This document shows, in pieces, positions 38,313 through 47,937 of a stretch of DNA of 64,000 nucleotides; the stretch's first letter is position 1; each line of letters begins with the position of its first letter. The translations under genes were made by a program, and so were the position numbers. The DNA is from Paenibacillus sp. RC67. GTDB taxonomy: Bacteria; Bacillota; Bacilli; Paenibacillales; NBRC-103111. The notes under the pieces are model-generated. The model did not search any database and was not told the DNA's origin. It saw only the letters and a list, made by a program, of their open reading frames with translations. Where the stretch lies: NCBI RefSeq assembly GCF_030020805.1, contig NZ_CP125098.1, positions 7,072,001 to 7,136,000 of the forward strand, given 5' to 3'.

Positions 38313-39710
38313 CTAGTAGCATACAGTGGGCTTAGGGAGAGGTCTGGCGATTTGCTCGACATGATAGCCGAATCCGTAACCTTTTAGGCTGCTAAGCTGT
38401 ACTTTACCTTTTTGCCTCTGATACAACCCCGGGTGAACGAGGGCTTCATAACGAGAGGCTTCAGGGTAAAATTGCATCCCGTTCGTTTCCACTCCCATAA
38501 TTGTACCTGCATGATACGCTAACAGCAAATGAGGAATTTGCGCCAGCATCGGATTCGTTAGATCTTGAACCATCAATGTCATCCCATGAGCCTTGGCCCA
38601 ACAAAGGCTAAGTAAAGCTCCTGTTTGCGTCTTGCATGTTTTAAGAGCGACGCCGGTCCAGCCTAGCTCCCGACCCAGCTTAACCAGCTCCCAGTCGTGG
38701 GCGCTTTCATCCATGAACAATGGCTTTCTGGCACTGACACTGCGGACATCGAGCTGATGCTCCTCCAAGTCATAAGGGAAAGGCTGCTCAATATACAATA
38801 TCGCTTTATAGATGTCTGGGTGCTCCTGCATTAAACGATCCAATATATCGTTCACATAGCTGCAATCGGTGACCTGACAATTGAAATCGGCCGTCAACCA
38901 TACAACCTGACCAGCCAAAGCAATTTCTCCTACCTGAACAAGGCGTGTGTAATCCCAGGCTGGGTCATTCCCTGTCAGCTTTACTTTCAAGCATTTCAAG
39001 CCGTCTCGTTCAATCCAATCCTCCAGCGTATAAGGATAGCCGTCATTGCTTTCTTCTCCAGTCAATTCATGCCGATACAGCAGGTCTTTGCCTCCAACCA
39101 AATGCCAAGCAACTAATTCTTTTTGCGAAGGTATGCTGAAAAAGTCCTCCGGGTACAATCCATCGAAGCTAACGGATGATCCTGCTGCAGGCTGTAAATA
39201 AGCAGACAGATCAGCGTTCATATAGGTGCTGTTGTAGGTCTCATAGGTGGCGACCCGATTCGTTTGTCCATAAGCGTCATGAAGCGCAATGTCGAAGAGA
39301 GAGAAGCAAACGAGCGCCGCCAAATACGGCACAGGTTCAGGCAGACCCGAGCTTGCGTTAAAAGTATCGACCACTCCAGGCAACCGCTGCTTCTGATACA
39401 GCACGCCAAGCTCAAACGGATGGCCCTGCTCCCTCCACTGGGATAAATCTTCAGCGATGAGTCGGCACACAGACTTCAGCGCTTGCTCGCGTACTTCATA
39501 GCTGAGTGAGCTCGGCCACACCCACTGCACACTTAACGGCGTTTCCCCCCAGCCTTCGGCACGTTCGCCACGTCGATTTTCCGTCTGAATGCATACTCTC
39601 GCGCAAGTTACCGTCGTGAGCACCTCAGCCCCGAACTTCAAAGGAACACGAGTCTGTACAGGCAGCTCAAACAGCTGTAATCCCGTTATAGCTATATCAT
39701 ACGGCTTCAT
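38313..39710 (-). CDS. Enolase-superfamily enzyme (mandelate racemase/muconate lactonizing type)
   Basis: A 465-residue protein starting at 39710; a longer frame to 39902 overlaps the upstream gene and is not credible. The barrel domain has the expected ordered residues: lysine in CLKVKLTG, Asp in LTADFNCQ, Glu in YIEQPFPYD and Glu/Asp in LFMDESAHDW, then LKTCKTQTG. Family members abstract a proton alpha to a carboxylate and commonly dehydrate sugar acids. At 465 residues it is longer than typical members. The ATG overlaps the stop of the preceding TIM-barrel gene by 4 bases. The substrate is unknown. Confidence 0.85.
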   Translation of the reverse strand: MKPYDIAITGLQLFELPVQTRVPLKFGAEVLTTVTCARVCIQTENRRGERAEGWGETPLSVQWVWPSSLSYEVREQALKSVCRLIAEDLSQWREQGHPFELGVLYQKQRLPGVVDTFNASSGLPEPVPYLAALVCFSLFDIALHDAYGQTNRVATYETYNSTYMNADLSAYLQPAAGSSVSFDGLYPEDFFSIPSQKELVAWHLVGGKDLLYRHELTGEESNDGYPYTLEDWIERDGLKCLKVKLTGNDPAWDYTRLVQVGEIALAGQVVWLTADFNCQVTDCSYVNDILDRLMQEHPDIYKAILYIEQPFPYDLEEHQLDVRSVSARKPLFMDESAHDWELVKLGRELGWTGVALKTCKTQTGALLSLCWAKAHGMTLMVQDLTNPMLAQIPHLLLAYHAGTIMGVETNGMQFYPEASRYEALVHPGLYQRQKGKVQLSSLKGYGFGYHVEQIARPLPKPTVCY

Positions 39711-40558
39711 AACTCCGCTTCCCCCGCCTCTGACATGATTTTCTTGATGTAGGCAACCTCTTCTTGCAGCGCAGGAATAAGGAGATCCAGATTGCTGCTG
39801 TGGTAAAAAGGCTGGAAGTTCAGCACGCCTTGAAACTTCGCTTCGTGCAGCGCCTTCGCAATGACATGCCAATTCGTCACTCCGTCCTGACAAGGTGTCC
39901 ATTGCTTGCTCCAGCCTTTGTTCGGAGCAGTTTTTCCATCTGGATTGAACACGTACTGGGCATCCTTCATACCCATACCAGCTAAGTAGCTTCCTAACGT
40001 TGTTATCGCCCTTCTCCAGTTATCGGTTCCTTCATGAAACTGGTTGCCAGGGTCCGGCATAATGCCGACATATTCGGATGGCAGTCCTTCCACCAGAGAT
40101 AGTGCAGCATACGCATGATGAATGAGCATACGATCCCCGTGATGAATTTGATAGACCGCCTTGATGTTGTATTTCGCGCACAGCTCCGCCATTTGATGCA
40201 TGGAGACACGGGCTTTTTCCATTTGGTTGAACAAGTTCTCATGCTCATCATATGAAAAATACGACATGCGAAAGCTGTGGATACCGATATCGGACATGAC
40301 TCTCAAAGGCGTTTCATCTTCAGCAAGCATTTCAGGTGAAAAGCCGGTAGTGGCGAACTCCACCTTCAAGTTACTACGCTGCATAGCCTGCACAAAAGCC
40401 GGTGCTTCTTTGGCAAATCGTTCAGGTGTTACCCAATATCCGTCGCGGACGACCAAATCAACCGCATCGAACCCGCTATCGCGCGCAATAGCAGCAAGCT
40501 GGTTCACATCGTAGCTTTGGAAGAACTTTGGAAATAGTGTATAGATCATGGAATTCAT
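39707..40558 (-). CDS. Sugar phosphate isomerase/epimerase-like TIM barrel protein
   Basis: A 283-residue xylose isomerase-like (AP endonuclease 2) barrel. Visible segments are the N-terminal LAAIARDSGFDAVDLVVRDG, KAVYQIHHGDRMLI, GIMPDPGNQFHEG and GMKDAQYVF with GVLNFQPFYHSSN, which place the metal-binding His/Asp/Glu. GGAGGG precedes the ATG. The second gene of the operon, it probably isomerises or epimerises a sugar or sugar acid. The substrate is unknown. Confidence 0.85.
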   Translation of the reverse strand: MNSMIYTLFPKFFQSYDVNQLAAIARDSGFDAVDLVVRDGYWVTPERFAKEAPAFVQAMQRSNLKVEFATTGFSPEMLAEDETPLRVMSDIGIHSFRMSYFSYDEHENLFNQMEKARVSMHQMAELCAKYNIKAVYQIHHGDRMLIHHAYAALSLVEGLPSEYVGIMPDPGNQFHEGTDNWRRAITTLGSYLAGMGMKDAQYVFNPDGKTAPNKGWSKQWTPCQDGVTNWHVIAKALHEAKFQGVLNFQPFYHSSNLDLLIPALQEEVAYIKKIMSEAGEAEL

Positions 40559-40576
40559 CTAGTTTCCCTCCAACGG

Positions 40577-41560
40577 CTATGCCAAACGATCCAGCATATC
40601 CCAAGTAACGACCATTTTCGGTTTGGAACCATTCAAATAAGCTTTTACGTCTTCAACGACCTGATTTCCGATATGGTAGCTTTGTCCTCCCGCTAAGTGG
40701 GAAGTATAGATGCAATTAGGCAGCGTGCGGATCGGATTACTCATCTCTGCAGGTTCGGGATCGGATACATCGAGAAAAGCGAACAGGCGCCCTTTCTCCA
40801 GCTCAGCAATCAATGCTTTCTCATCGATGCAGCCTCCACGAGAGGAATTGATAAATACGGCATCATCTTTCATCGCCTGGAATTCGTTTGCCCCCATCAT
40901 ATGACGCGTGCTGTCCGTCATCGGCGTGTGCATCGTGATCGCATCACATTGCTTGCACAGCTCCACTAACGAATCGACTTTAGTCGCTCCGAGCTCTGCT
41001 GCGGCTTCGTGTGTTATATAAGGATCATAGAGCAATATCTGAGGGCCAAAGGGACGCACGAGCTGCAGGAAATACCGTCCTACCTGGGAAGCACCGATGA
41101 TTCCGACAGTGGCAGCAGCCAGGTATAATTTATTAGGAACGGGCTCTCTGAACTCGGTTTGATTCGTTTGGGCATTCGGTATCACCCGGCGTAAGCCGAT
41201 GATCATTTCCCCAAGCACCATTTCGGCAACGGTCTTTCCGATGGCAGGAGCGCAAGAAGCGATCATAATGTCACTGCCGCGCAAATCGTCGGTGAAAAAG
41301 CCTTTTACCGATCCGGCAGCATGCTCCCACAGTTTGAGGGATGAACACGCTTCCAATATGGTTTTCGAAGGTTTAGGTGTCCTCCAAGAGCCAACAGATA
41401 CTTCGCAATCCTGCAAAAATGCAGCTGCTTCATCATCGTTGAATTGTACATCGGTTGGATTCCATTCTACTTGTGCGATCGATTCAAGCTCCTTGCGGCT
41501 GGCTTCTGAAAATATAGCTTTTTGCATACTTACTGGCATTAAGACACCTAATTTGGTCAT
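40577..41560 (-). CDS. D-isomer specific 2-hydroxyacid dehydrogenase
   Basis: About 327 residues from ATG 41560, with GGAGAGG about 12 bases upstream; the longer frame to 41644 enters the divergent regulatory gap. The NAD-binding motif GIIGASQVGRYFLQLVRPFG is present, and the catalytic Arg (NSSRGGCIDEKAL), Glu (SDPEPAE) and His (YTSHLAGG) are all visible. It interconverts a 2-oxo and a D-2-hydroxy acid. As first gene of the operon it lies next to a divergent AraC regulator. Confidence 0.9.
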   Translation of the reverse strand: MTKLGVLMPVSMQKAIFSEASRKELESIAQVEWNPTDVQFNDDEAAAFLQDCEVSVGSWRTPKPSKTILEACSSLKLWEHAAGSVKGFFTDDLRGSDIMIASCAPAIGKTVAEMVLGEMIIGLRRVIPNAQTNQTEFREPVPNKLYLAAATVGIIGASQVGRYFLQLVRPFGPQILLYDPYITHEAAAELGATKVDSLVELCKQCDAITMHTPMTDSTRHMMGANEFQAMKDDAVFINSSRGGCIDEKALIAELEKGRLFAFLDVSDPEPAEMSNPIRTLPNCIYTSHLAGGQSYHIGNQVVEDVKAYLNGSKPKMVVTWDMLDRLA

Positions 41561-41712
41561 GAACTTTTCACGCCTCTCCGTCATTATTTTACATAGATAA
41601 TATATCACCTTACTAAATAGAGACGAATGGCAAAATCGAAGCATTACTTGTCGTTTTGTGTGATTATTGATATTGTGAAGGGAAGACGCTTTGTAAGAGG
41701 AGGCTTAGTCGA

Positions 41713-42465
41713 ATGAACTCTAATCTGCTCATTTTGTTCAAAGGAGAGAAGCACGACTACGGGAAGGTATCTCTGCACTCGCATCCGTTTTGGCAGTTGG
41801 AGATTGCCACTCGAGGTCATATTACTTACGCGCTGCAGGACGAGGGAACCGAGGTACTGAATGCTGGAGATATGCTGTTGATTCCTCCGTATCAGGAACA
41901 TGAATTCATATATGATACTCCGGGAGCAGCATGGGTTACATTGAAGTTCGAACGCAGTACGACAGGTAACAACCAGTGGGAAAGTGTTATTCGAAAATCG
42001 TTGTTCACCGAGAAATTTACCGCATCACTTCTAGCTACGATTACAGGAACCATCCTGCGACCGTATGAGAAAACGTTTGTGGAAGGGATGCTCGAATCCC
42101 TATTTGTATATATCGATTCGGAAGATTTTTGCAAAAAGGAGGATGAGCCCAGCCAGCTTGTTCGGACCATTACGGATTTGGTGAGAGAGCGGAACGGCAG
42201 GCCTATTACGGTAGATGAGATTGCACATCAGCTATCCTATACACGAAGTCATGTATCGAAGCTGTTCAAGCAGCTGACCGGAGAAAATTTAAAATCATTC
42301 ATCGATAGGGTGAGGCTGGAGAAAGCCAAGGAAATGCTGCGGTACAGCGAATTCAATATCTCTTATATTACGGAGGAGCTTGGGTTTAAGGATATATTCA
42401 CCTTTTCACGATTTTTCAAGCGAACGACAGGAATAAACCCTAGACAATATAGAGCCAACAAATAA
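41713..42465 (+). CDS. AraC-family regulator of the sugar-acid operon
   Basis: A 250-residue protein with a cupin sensor (KVSLHSHPFWQLEIATRGHITYALQDEG...NAGDMLLIPPYQEHEF) and two C-terminal helix-turn-helix units (VDEIAHQLSYTRSHVSKLFKQLTGENLKSFI and YITEELGFKDIFTFSRFFKRTTGINPRQYR). GGAGG precedes the ATG. It is divergent from the operon at 37.1-41.6 kb and most likely regulates it. A strong terminator follows. Confidence 0.92.
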   Translation: MNSNLLILFKGEKHDYGKVSLHSHPFWQLEIATRGHITYALQDEGTEVLNAGDMLLIPPYQEHEFIYDTPGAAWVTLKFERSTTGNNQWESVIRKSLFTEKFTASLLATITGTILRPYEKTFVEGMLESLFVYIDSEDFCKKEDEPSQLVRTITDLVRERNGRPITVDEIAHQLSYTRSHVSKLFKQLTGENLKSFIDRVRLEKAKEMLRYSEFNISYITEELGFKDIFTFSRFFKRTTGINPRQYRANK

Positions 42466-42466
42466 A

Positions 42467-42502
42467 AGCTCCTTCTCGCCTACACGAGAAGGAGCTTTTT
42501 TA
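42467..42502. terminator. Bidirectional terminator between AraC and GH88 genes
   Basis: AAAGCTCCTTCTCG and CGAGAAGGAGCTTT are perfect arms with a 6-base loop, followed by TTTT; the A run on the other side serves the convergent GH88 gene. Confidence 0.88.
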
Positions 42503-42532
42503 ACATCGATTGCGGCACTCGCCGCGAATCGA

Positions 42533-43687
42533 TTAGAAAATGCGGTTTTTCCAGCCAAGCAGCTTGGCGATGGCTTCAACATAGTAGTAGTCTCCGTAGA
42601 TCAGGGAGACATTGATGTTTTGTCCAGCCGGCTTGTTGCCCGTACCTTCGAGCAGAATCGCTTCATGCTCAGGACGGTCCCAAGTACCATAGTTTTGCGT
42701 CAGCGAGAGCAGGATACGCTCAGCCGCGTCGCGGTATGCAATGCCTTCCACGCCTGGAAGCGCATCAGCCAGCTCAAGCAAGCCTGAAGCGGCGCAGGAT
42801 GCAGCCGATGTGTCACGCGGCTCGTCGGCCAAAGAGTCTGCCGCGCGGAAATCCCAGTGCGCTACATGATCTTCTGGAAGCATGGACAGGAAGTAGTGTG
42901 CTACGCGTTGTGCTGCGCGCAAATATTTCTTATCGCCAGTATAGCGATAAGTGTTCGCCATACCGTGCAGCGCCCAAGCTGCACCGCGGCTCCAGGAGGA
43001 ATGAGGTCCTGCGCCTTGACCGCCAAGGGACTCGATGAATTCACCGGACTCCGGGTTGAAGCTGACGATATGGTTAACGGAACCATCCTCACGGATGAAA
43101 TGGTTCACAACGGTATCCGCGTGAGCTTTACCAATATGGCTGAAGCGAGGATCTTTAATCTCTTCGGCTGCCCAGAACAAGATGGACAGGTTCATCGAGG
43201 AGTCTACGATCGACCAGCCGATTTTTTCCTGATTCCATGCACGCAGGAAGTTACCTGCAATGTTGAAACGTCCAGCCAGGAAGTTCGCTGCTAGCAGGCC
43301 ACGGCGCTTGCCGTCTTCGTCACCTGTTAGTTTGTATTTAATAACAGCTGTAGGCAGGTATTGGAAGCCTACGTCATGATGGTAATTGTTTTGTTGGATG
43401 GATTTTTGCTCGAGCTTTTCGTCCCATACCCATGCAGCATTTTTGTAATGCTCTTTGCCTGTCATCTCGTGCATAATCCACAAAATGCCCGGCCAGAAGC
43501 CTGAAGTCCACCAGTCATGGCGCAAATCATCGTAAATCCCTGTATCGGCTGGAGCCACGTGCGGGGACTTGTCACCGATTTGTGTAATCATACGGTCTAC
43601 CTTCTGCTGCAATGCTTCCCAAATATGCGGCAGTGCTTCTTGCAAATTCGTCGCTTGCTTCAACTTGCTCGTATCCAATGTTGTCAT
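42533..43687 (-). CDS. GH88-type unsaturated glucuronyl hydrolase
   Basis: A 384-residue cytoplasmic (alpha/alpha)6-barrel enzyme without signal peptide. It removes the 4,5-unsaturated uronic acid left by polysaccharide lyases. Segments typical of the family are DDLRHDWWTSGFWPGILW, GWSIVDSSMNLSILFWAAEE (catalytic Asp region), SWSRGAAWALHGMANTY and DTSAASCAASGLLELA. GGAGG precedes the ATG. It lies 93 bases after the GH2 gene on the same strand, near a sulfatase, so the substrate is probably a sulfated uronate-containing oligosaccharide. Confidence 0.9.
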   Translation of the reverse strand: MTTLDTSKLKQATNLQEALPHIWEALQQKVDRMITQIGDKSPHVAPADTGIYDDLRHDWWTSGFWPGILWIMHEMTGKEHYKNAAWVWDEKLEQKSIQQNNYHHDVGFQYLPTAVIKYKLTGDEDGKRRGLLAANFLAGRFNIAGNFLRAWNQEKIGWSIVDSSMNLSILFWAAEEIKDPRFSHIGKAHADTVVNHFIREDGSVNHIVSFNPESGEFIESLGGQGAGPHSSWSRGAAWALHGMANTYRYTGDKKYLRAAQRVAHYFLSMLPEDHVAHWDFRAADSLADEPRDTSAASCAASGLLELADALPGVEGIAYRDAAERILLSLTQNYGTWDRPEHEAILLEGTGNKPAGQNINVSLIYGDYYYVEAIAKLLGWKNRIF

Positions 43688-43780
43688 TTGATAGATCCTC
43701 CTTTAGGATGGCTTAGAATCGAATGAAGCTTATAGGAAGCAGGATGGGCCAAGGCTCATCCAGCTCTTATTACCATAATG

Positions 43781-46258
43781 TTAGATGGTCAAGAATGCGG
43801 TTGGCAAACCGGCGCTTGCTACGCTAACAACTGAAACCGGTTCGCGTGTTGCCGTTCCATTCGCCGCAATGGCCGCTGCCGGACCGCCTGCCGATACGAA
43901 ACCGGTAACCGGCACGCTTGCAGCAGCTGCACCTACAGGATCAAACACGATGCGGGCGCGTCCGTTGGTCAACTGAACCAAGCTGGAGCCGCGAACGGTA
44001 CCTTGACGATCGATCAGCTTGCCGTCGCCGGTTAAGCCGAAACGAACGAAGTTCAATGCATCGAGGCAGCGCACGCCATTAGCGTCATAAGCTACCGCTT
44101 CTACAAGAATGTTGCCGTCTTGCTGCTTCTGAGCGTTCAGCTTCAGTTCAACTGGCTGGCCCCATGTTTCCGTTTGATATTCAAACGAAAGCTCATCCGT
44201 TACGGTAACGCCATCTTTGGTCGCTACTACCTTCACCTGGTTCATACCAGGCTTCAGCAACGTATCCCAACGCAGGCCTGCTGCAGGGAAATTCTGCGAA
44301 TCGCGCTGCTTCACGCCAAGGCTCACACCGTTCAGGAACAGTTCCGCTTCCGTGCAGTTGGAGTAAACTTTGATGCTTTTCAGCTCATCCGCGGCTCCCC
44401 AACGAACTGGCATCGTATGACCGTAAATGCGTGCCATCGGTTTGCTTGTCCAGTACGATTGGTAGACGTAGTAAGCTTCTTTTTTCGTAAAGTCGCGTTC
44501 AATGATCCCTTTCATGTTCAAGTAAGGAATCGGCGAATCCGGACGAACCGGCGTTGCGAAGTCTTTGAACGCCCATTGAGCTGCGCCAGTCAGCCATTCC
44601 ATGTTCTCCTGGGATTTCAAATACCAGTCGATCATTTCGCAGAAATAAGTCTCCGACCAGTCGCCGTCACGGGATACGCGCGGCTCTCCGCCAGTCAATA
44701 GGTAGTCGCCATCACGCTCGTCGGTATCTCCATCGCCGCCTTTGATAAACTCAAAGCCAGTGTATGTTTTTTCCACATGACGTGTTGCCAGGTTATCCGC
44801 GCCCCACTCCATATGGAAGAAAGAGTCGACATTTTCAAATGCTTGACGGGAGCTATCTTCATAGTCCGTATAAATACCGCGGTACCAGCCTGCCCAAATC
44901 GAAGGCGAGTACACGTCGATGATGTCCTTACAAAACTCGCAGCGGCGAATAGCCGTCAAACGGTTTGGATCCAGCTTATGCGACAAGTCATGAAGCTCCT
45001 TCATGAACTTGCGAATTTCCTGTTGATCGAAGTAATCGAAGTCGCATTCCCAATCGTTCTCGTTACCCAAGCCCCACAGAATAACGGAAGGATGGTTGTA
45101 ATGCTGCTCGATCATGGCCGTCAGCATATCGCGGCACTGCTGGCGATACTGTTCTCCACCAAGACCTCCGCGGCACCAAGGAATTTCTTCCCATACCAGG
45201 ATTCCGAGCTCATCGCACAATTCGAGGACGATGCGTGATTGCTGATAGTGACCCAGTCGAATGAAATTCGCTCCCATGTCCTTGATCAGGTCCATTTCTG
45301 TACGGATCATTTCTTCGGTCATCGCAGGACCTACACCTGCATGATCTTCGTGGCGGTGAGTACCGCGAAGCAGCAAACGCTCGCCGTTCAGCTTGAACGG
45401 TCCGCTCTTCACGAATTCGAAGCTGCGTGCACCAAAACGCTCCACTTGCTCCGTGCGGCCATAAGCACTCTCCAGTTCTACTGTGCAGCTATACAAGTAA
45501 GGGTCGTCCGTCGTCCACAGTGTCGGGTTCGACAGCTCCGTTACGGCAACCTCCTTCATCCCTGTCCAAGGCTTCTCACGAAGCTGGAATTGCGCCAGCT
45601 CTTGGCCTTCACGGTTTCGGATGGTGACTTTCAAGGTAACATTATCCTGCAAGCTTTCCGGGTTATAGAGTGCAGCGCGAACCGATACGCGGCAGCTTCC
45701 ATGATCTTGCGACAGCTGAGGCTCCACATGGATTCTTTCCAAGGAAACAGCCGGCACATAAACCAGATTCAAATACCGGTAAATCCCACCGTACAGGTTA
45801 AAGTCACTCGCGTCAGACGGAATCGTCTCCAACTCACGGCTGTTGTCGCAAGCGACAGCTACTGGAATCAGCCCATTATAACGCTCGATCTCGCGCGCTT
45901 GTGCAACAGCTTCCGTAATATCCACCGTAAATTCATCATAGCCGCCCAAATGGGAGCCGACTTTATTCGTATACACATATACGTCCGTCCGTTGGCCTGC
46001 TCCTTCAAAATGAAGCAGCGTTCTGCCTTGCGGATAAGGATTATTCACTTCCAGCTTGTTGCGGTACCAGCCTTGTCCTTGATAATACTTGCCATCAGGG
46101 TCCAGTACGTCCAGGCCATTGTAAGAATGCGGCAGCTCTACTCCATGCCATGGCACATTATAGTGATTTTGCAACTTGTCCTGACGCCAGACTTCCCAAG
46201 GCCCGCCCAGACTTCCGCGGTGATGCTCCCATTGCTCATTTAATCTGCGCTTGATCAA
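43781..46258 (-). CDS. Glycoside hydrolase family 2 enzyme
   Basis: About 825 residues if it starts at the TTG at 46258, which has GGAGTG eight bases upstream; the ATG at 46294 has no good site. The order is jelly-roll (GGPWEVWRQDKLQ...YQGQGWYRNKL), immunoglobulin-like, catalytic TIM barrel and C-terminal domains. The acid/base glutamate is in LWGLGNENDWECD and the nucleophile in FFHMEWGADN. There is no signal peptide. It would act on beta-galactoside or beta-glucuronide oligosaccharides inside the cell. A putative small leader frame and hairpin lie upstream. Confidence 0.92.
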   Translation of the reverse strand: MIKRRLNEQWEHHRGSLGGPWEVWRQDKLQNHYNVPWHGVELPHSYNGLDVLDPDGKYYQGQGWYRNKLEVNNPYPQGRTLLHFEGAGQRTDVYVYTNKVGSHLGGYDEFTVDITEAVAQAREIERYNGLIPVAVACDNSRELETIPSDASDFNLYGGIYRYLNLVYVPAVSLERIHVEPQLSQDHGSCRVSVRAALYNPESLQDNVTLKVTIRNREGQELAQFQLREKPWTGMKEVAVTELSNPTLWTTDDPYLYSCTVELESAYGRTEQVERFGARSFEFVKSGPFKLNGERLLLRGTHRHEDHAGVGPAMTEEMIRTEMDLIKDMGANFIRLGHYQQSRIVLELCDELGILVWEEIPWCRGGLGGEQYRQQCRDMLTAMIEQHYNHPSVILWGLGNENDWECDFDYFDQQEIRKFMKELHDLSHKLDPNRLTAIRRCEFCKDIIDVYSPSIWAGWYRGIYTDYEDSSRQAFENVDSFFHMEWGADNLATRHVEKTYTGFEFIKGGDGDTDERDGDYLLTGGEPRVSRDGDWSETYFCEMIDWYLKSQENMEWLTGAAQWAFKDFATPVRPDSPIPYLNMKGIIERDFTKKEAYYVYQSYWTSKPMARIYGHTMPVRWGAADELKSIKVYSNCTEAELFLNGVSLGVKQRDSQNFPAAGLRWDTLLKPGMNQVKVVATKDGVTVTDELSFEYQTETWGQPVELKLNAQKQQDGNILVEAVAYDANGVRCLDALNFVRFGLTGDGKLIDRQGTVRGSSLVQLTNGRARIVFDPVGAAAASVPVTGFVSAGGPAAAIAANGTATREPVSVVSVASAGLPTAFLTI

Positions 46259-46337
46259 TCTATTCACACTCCGTTGGTCATAGTAGTTACACATGCTGTG
46301 TAAATCGGGGAAAACCTCTTAACGAGGTCTTTCCTAG

Positions 46338-46442
46338 CTAGCGCTCCCCTGCATTCCTGCTGCCTAATAAAGCCGCAAGCAAAGCAGTCAAATCGCCAAT
46401 AAATGGTAGCTCACCCACAGTCCTGAAAGTGAGCTTCATCAT
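46338..46442 (-). other. Possible 34-codon leader frame before the GH2 gene
   Basis: A frame MMKLTFRTVGELPFIGDLTA... preceded by AGGA. An ACCTCGTTAAGAGGT stem followed by TTTTCC lies shortly after its stop (about 46330-46313), in front of the GH2 start. This could be a leader peptide with attenuator, or chance. Confidence 0.25.
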
Positions 46443-46549
46443 TCCTATTCTCATAGGGTAAGCATAACAAAAAATGCTCGTCCAATGTTTGGTGTGTTTA
46501 TGATAAAATGTTGTTATATTACGGTTAACCGACCGAGGTGATAGTATCA

Positions 46550-47407
46550 ATGAAAATAATGAACTATATGAACTTGAACCGACATCCGGTTAAGCTTTCA
46601 TTTGCCAGAGATCGTACCCACGAATTCGTTGAAATTTTCCATGCCCACCAAGGGATGGAGCTGTTATACGTACACGAGGGGCACGGCAGTGTCATCGTGA
46701 ATCAACAAATCGTGAAGCTGGCACCCGGCAGTCTGGTTTACTTCCGTCCTTATCAGCTACACCGTATACAGATGAAGGTCAGTGAGGAAACGCCCTACAT
46801 CCGTTCTCTGTTCGTTTTTGAACCATCAGAGCTGGACCGCTATTTGGCACCTTTTGCATCGCTGCAATCGTTCTTTCATTGGCTGTGGAAGGATCCTATC
46901 GCCTATCAGGTGTTCTCCGATCTGCCCCAACAGCATATCCTTCAGCTGCTTGATTTGTACCGTACACGAATCGGTAAAGCGTCACCGGAGGAGCTATTGG
47001 AGGAGGAAATGCTGTTTCTTGTAGCTCTGCTGCATGAATTGAAAGCGCATTGGAATCCGGAAGAATCAGCTCGGCCTGTCAGAATCAAATCTACCAGCGC
47101 GGAGCAGGTTATGGAGTGGATTGAAGAGCATTATATGGAGGAATTCCATCTGGAAAGCCTGGCCAAAGCCGTTCACTTGTCGCCGAACCATATCTCCGCC
47201 GTGTTTCGTCAAACCGCCGGTACGAGCATTACGGAATACTTGACGGCCCGACGTATTCGTCAGGCATGCTGGCTGCTGAAAACAAGCGATTTGACCGTAC
47301 AAGAGGTGGGCCATTCCATCGGATTAAGCAATTTCCCTTATTTTTGCCAGCTGTTCAAAAAGCATGTAGGCTTAAGCCCCTATCGCTACAAACGCTCTTT
47401 TGATTAA
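46550..47407 (+). CDS. AraC-family regulator divergent to the GH2 gene
   Basis: A 285-residue protein from ATG 46550 with GAGGTGAT 7 bases upstream; a GTG at 46538 is less likely. It has a cupin sensor (EIFHAHQGMELLYVHEGHGSVIVNQQIVKLAPGSLVYFRPYQLHR) and C-terminal helix-turn-helix units (ESLAKAVHLSPNHISAVFRQTAG and EVGHSIGLSNFPYFCQLFKKHVGLSPYRYK). It probably controls the GH2-GH88 pair. An AAGCCCC/GGGGCTT stem lies at 47427-47465 after the stop. Confidence 0.9.
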   Translation: MKIMNYMNLNRHPVKLSFARDRTHEFVEIFHAHQGMELLYVHEGHGSVIVNQQIVKLAPGSLVYFRPYQLHRIQMKVSEETPYIRSLFVFEPSELDRYLAPFASLQSFFHWLWKDPIAYQVFSDLPQQHILQLLDLYRTRIGKASPEELLEEEMLFLVALLHELKAHWNPEESARPVRIKSTSAEQVMEWIEEHYMEEFHLESLAKAVHLSPNHISAVFRQTAGTSITEYLTARRIRQACWLLKTSDLTVQEVGHSIGLSNFPYFCQLFKKHVGLSPYRYKRSFD

Positions 47408-47485
47408 TCGTTATTGTAATTGACGAAAGCCCCTTTGACCGCGACCTGCGTTCGGAACGGGGCTTCGTTGGTTACTGCGCAATAA

Positions 47486-47524
47486 AAAAAGGCCAGCATC
47501 ATTGTTCAGCGATGCTGGCCTTTA
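47486..47524. terminator. Terminator between AraC and the small gene
   Basis: AAAGGCCAGCATC and GATGCTGGCCTTT are perfect 13-bp arms with a 10-base loop; an A run on the left gives TTTTTTT for minus-strand transcripts. Confidence 0.85.
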
Positions 47525-47538
47525 TCCTTTAAGCTTTC

Positions 47539-47781
47539 TTATTCTTTATGGTTATTATCCGCTGTTTCTTCCTTAGCCCAACGGTCATATCGGCCGTCGA
47601 CCTCATCGGCCATTTGGCGGTACAGCTTAGTTTCCTGTACTACAGGGTCAATCTGCGCCGTTATCCGGATCTCCGTCTTTATCGGCAGCCGTTTGCGGGC
47701 GGCTTCATCCGTATCCTCCGTATCCATCTCACCCTCAGTCAGCTTGCGCGCGAGCTGCTCTTCCCATTCCTTTGCATCCAT
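47539..47781 (-). CDS. Small charged protein, unknown function
   Basis: An 80-residue protein from ATG 47781 with GGAGG 8 bases upstream; the frame extends to 47814 without a site. It is highly charged (WEEQLARKLTEGEMDTEDTDEAARKRL, RYDRWAKEE) and has no membrane segment. No family recognised. A terminator follows directly. Confidence 0.7.
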   Translation of the reverse strand: MDAKEWEEQLARKLTEGEMDTEDTDEAARKRLPIKTEIRITAQIDPVVQETKLYRQMADEVDGRYDRWAKEETADNNHKE

Positions 47782-47937
47782 CGTCAGGTCCTCCTTCAGC
47801 CTTCGTTGTTCCATTCGATCTTAGCTTACTTCTAATTTACCCGATGGCGCAGCGGATTACACTTATTTTTTCCGGAATAGGAATAGTGTCTCAGCCAATC
47901 TGCTCACGCAAGCCTTCGTCAGGCTCCAAAGTCCGAT

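Noticed and set aside
45239..46243. Plus-strand frame of 334 codons opposite the GH2 gene
   Set aside because: The GH2 gene on the other strand has clear catalytic motifs; the antisense frame has none.
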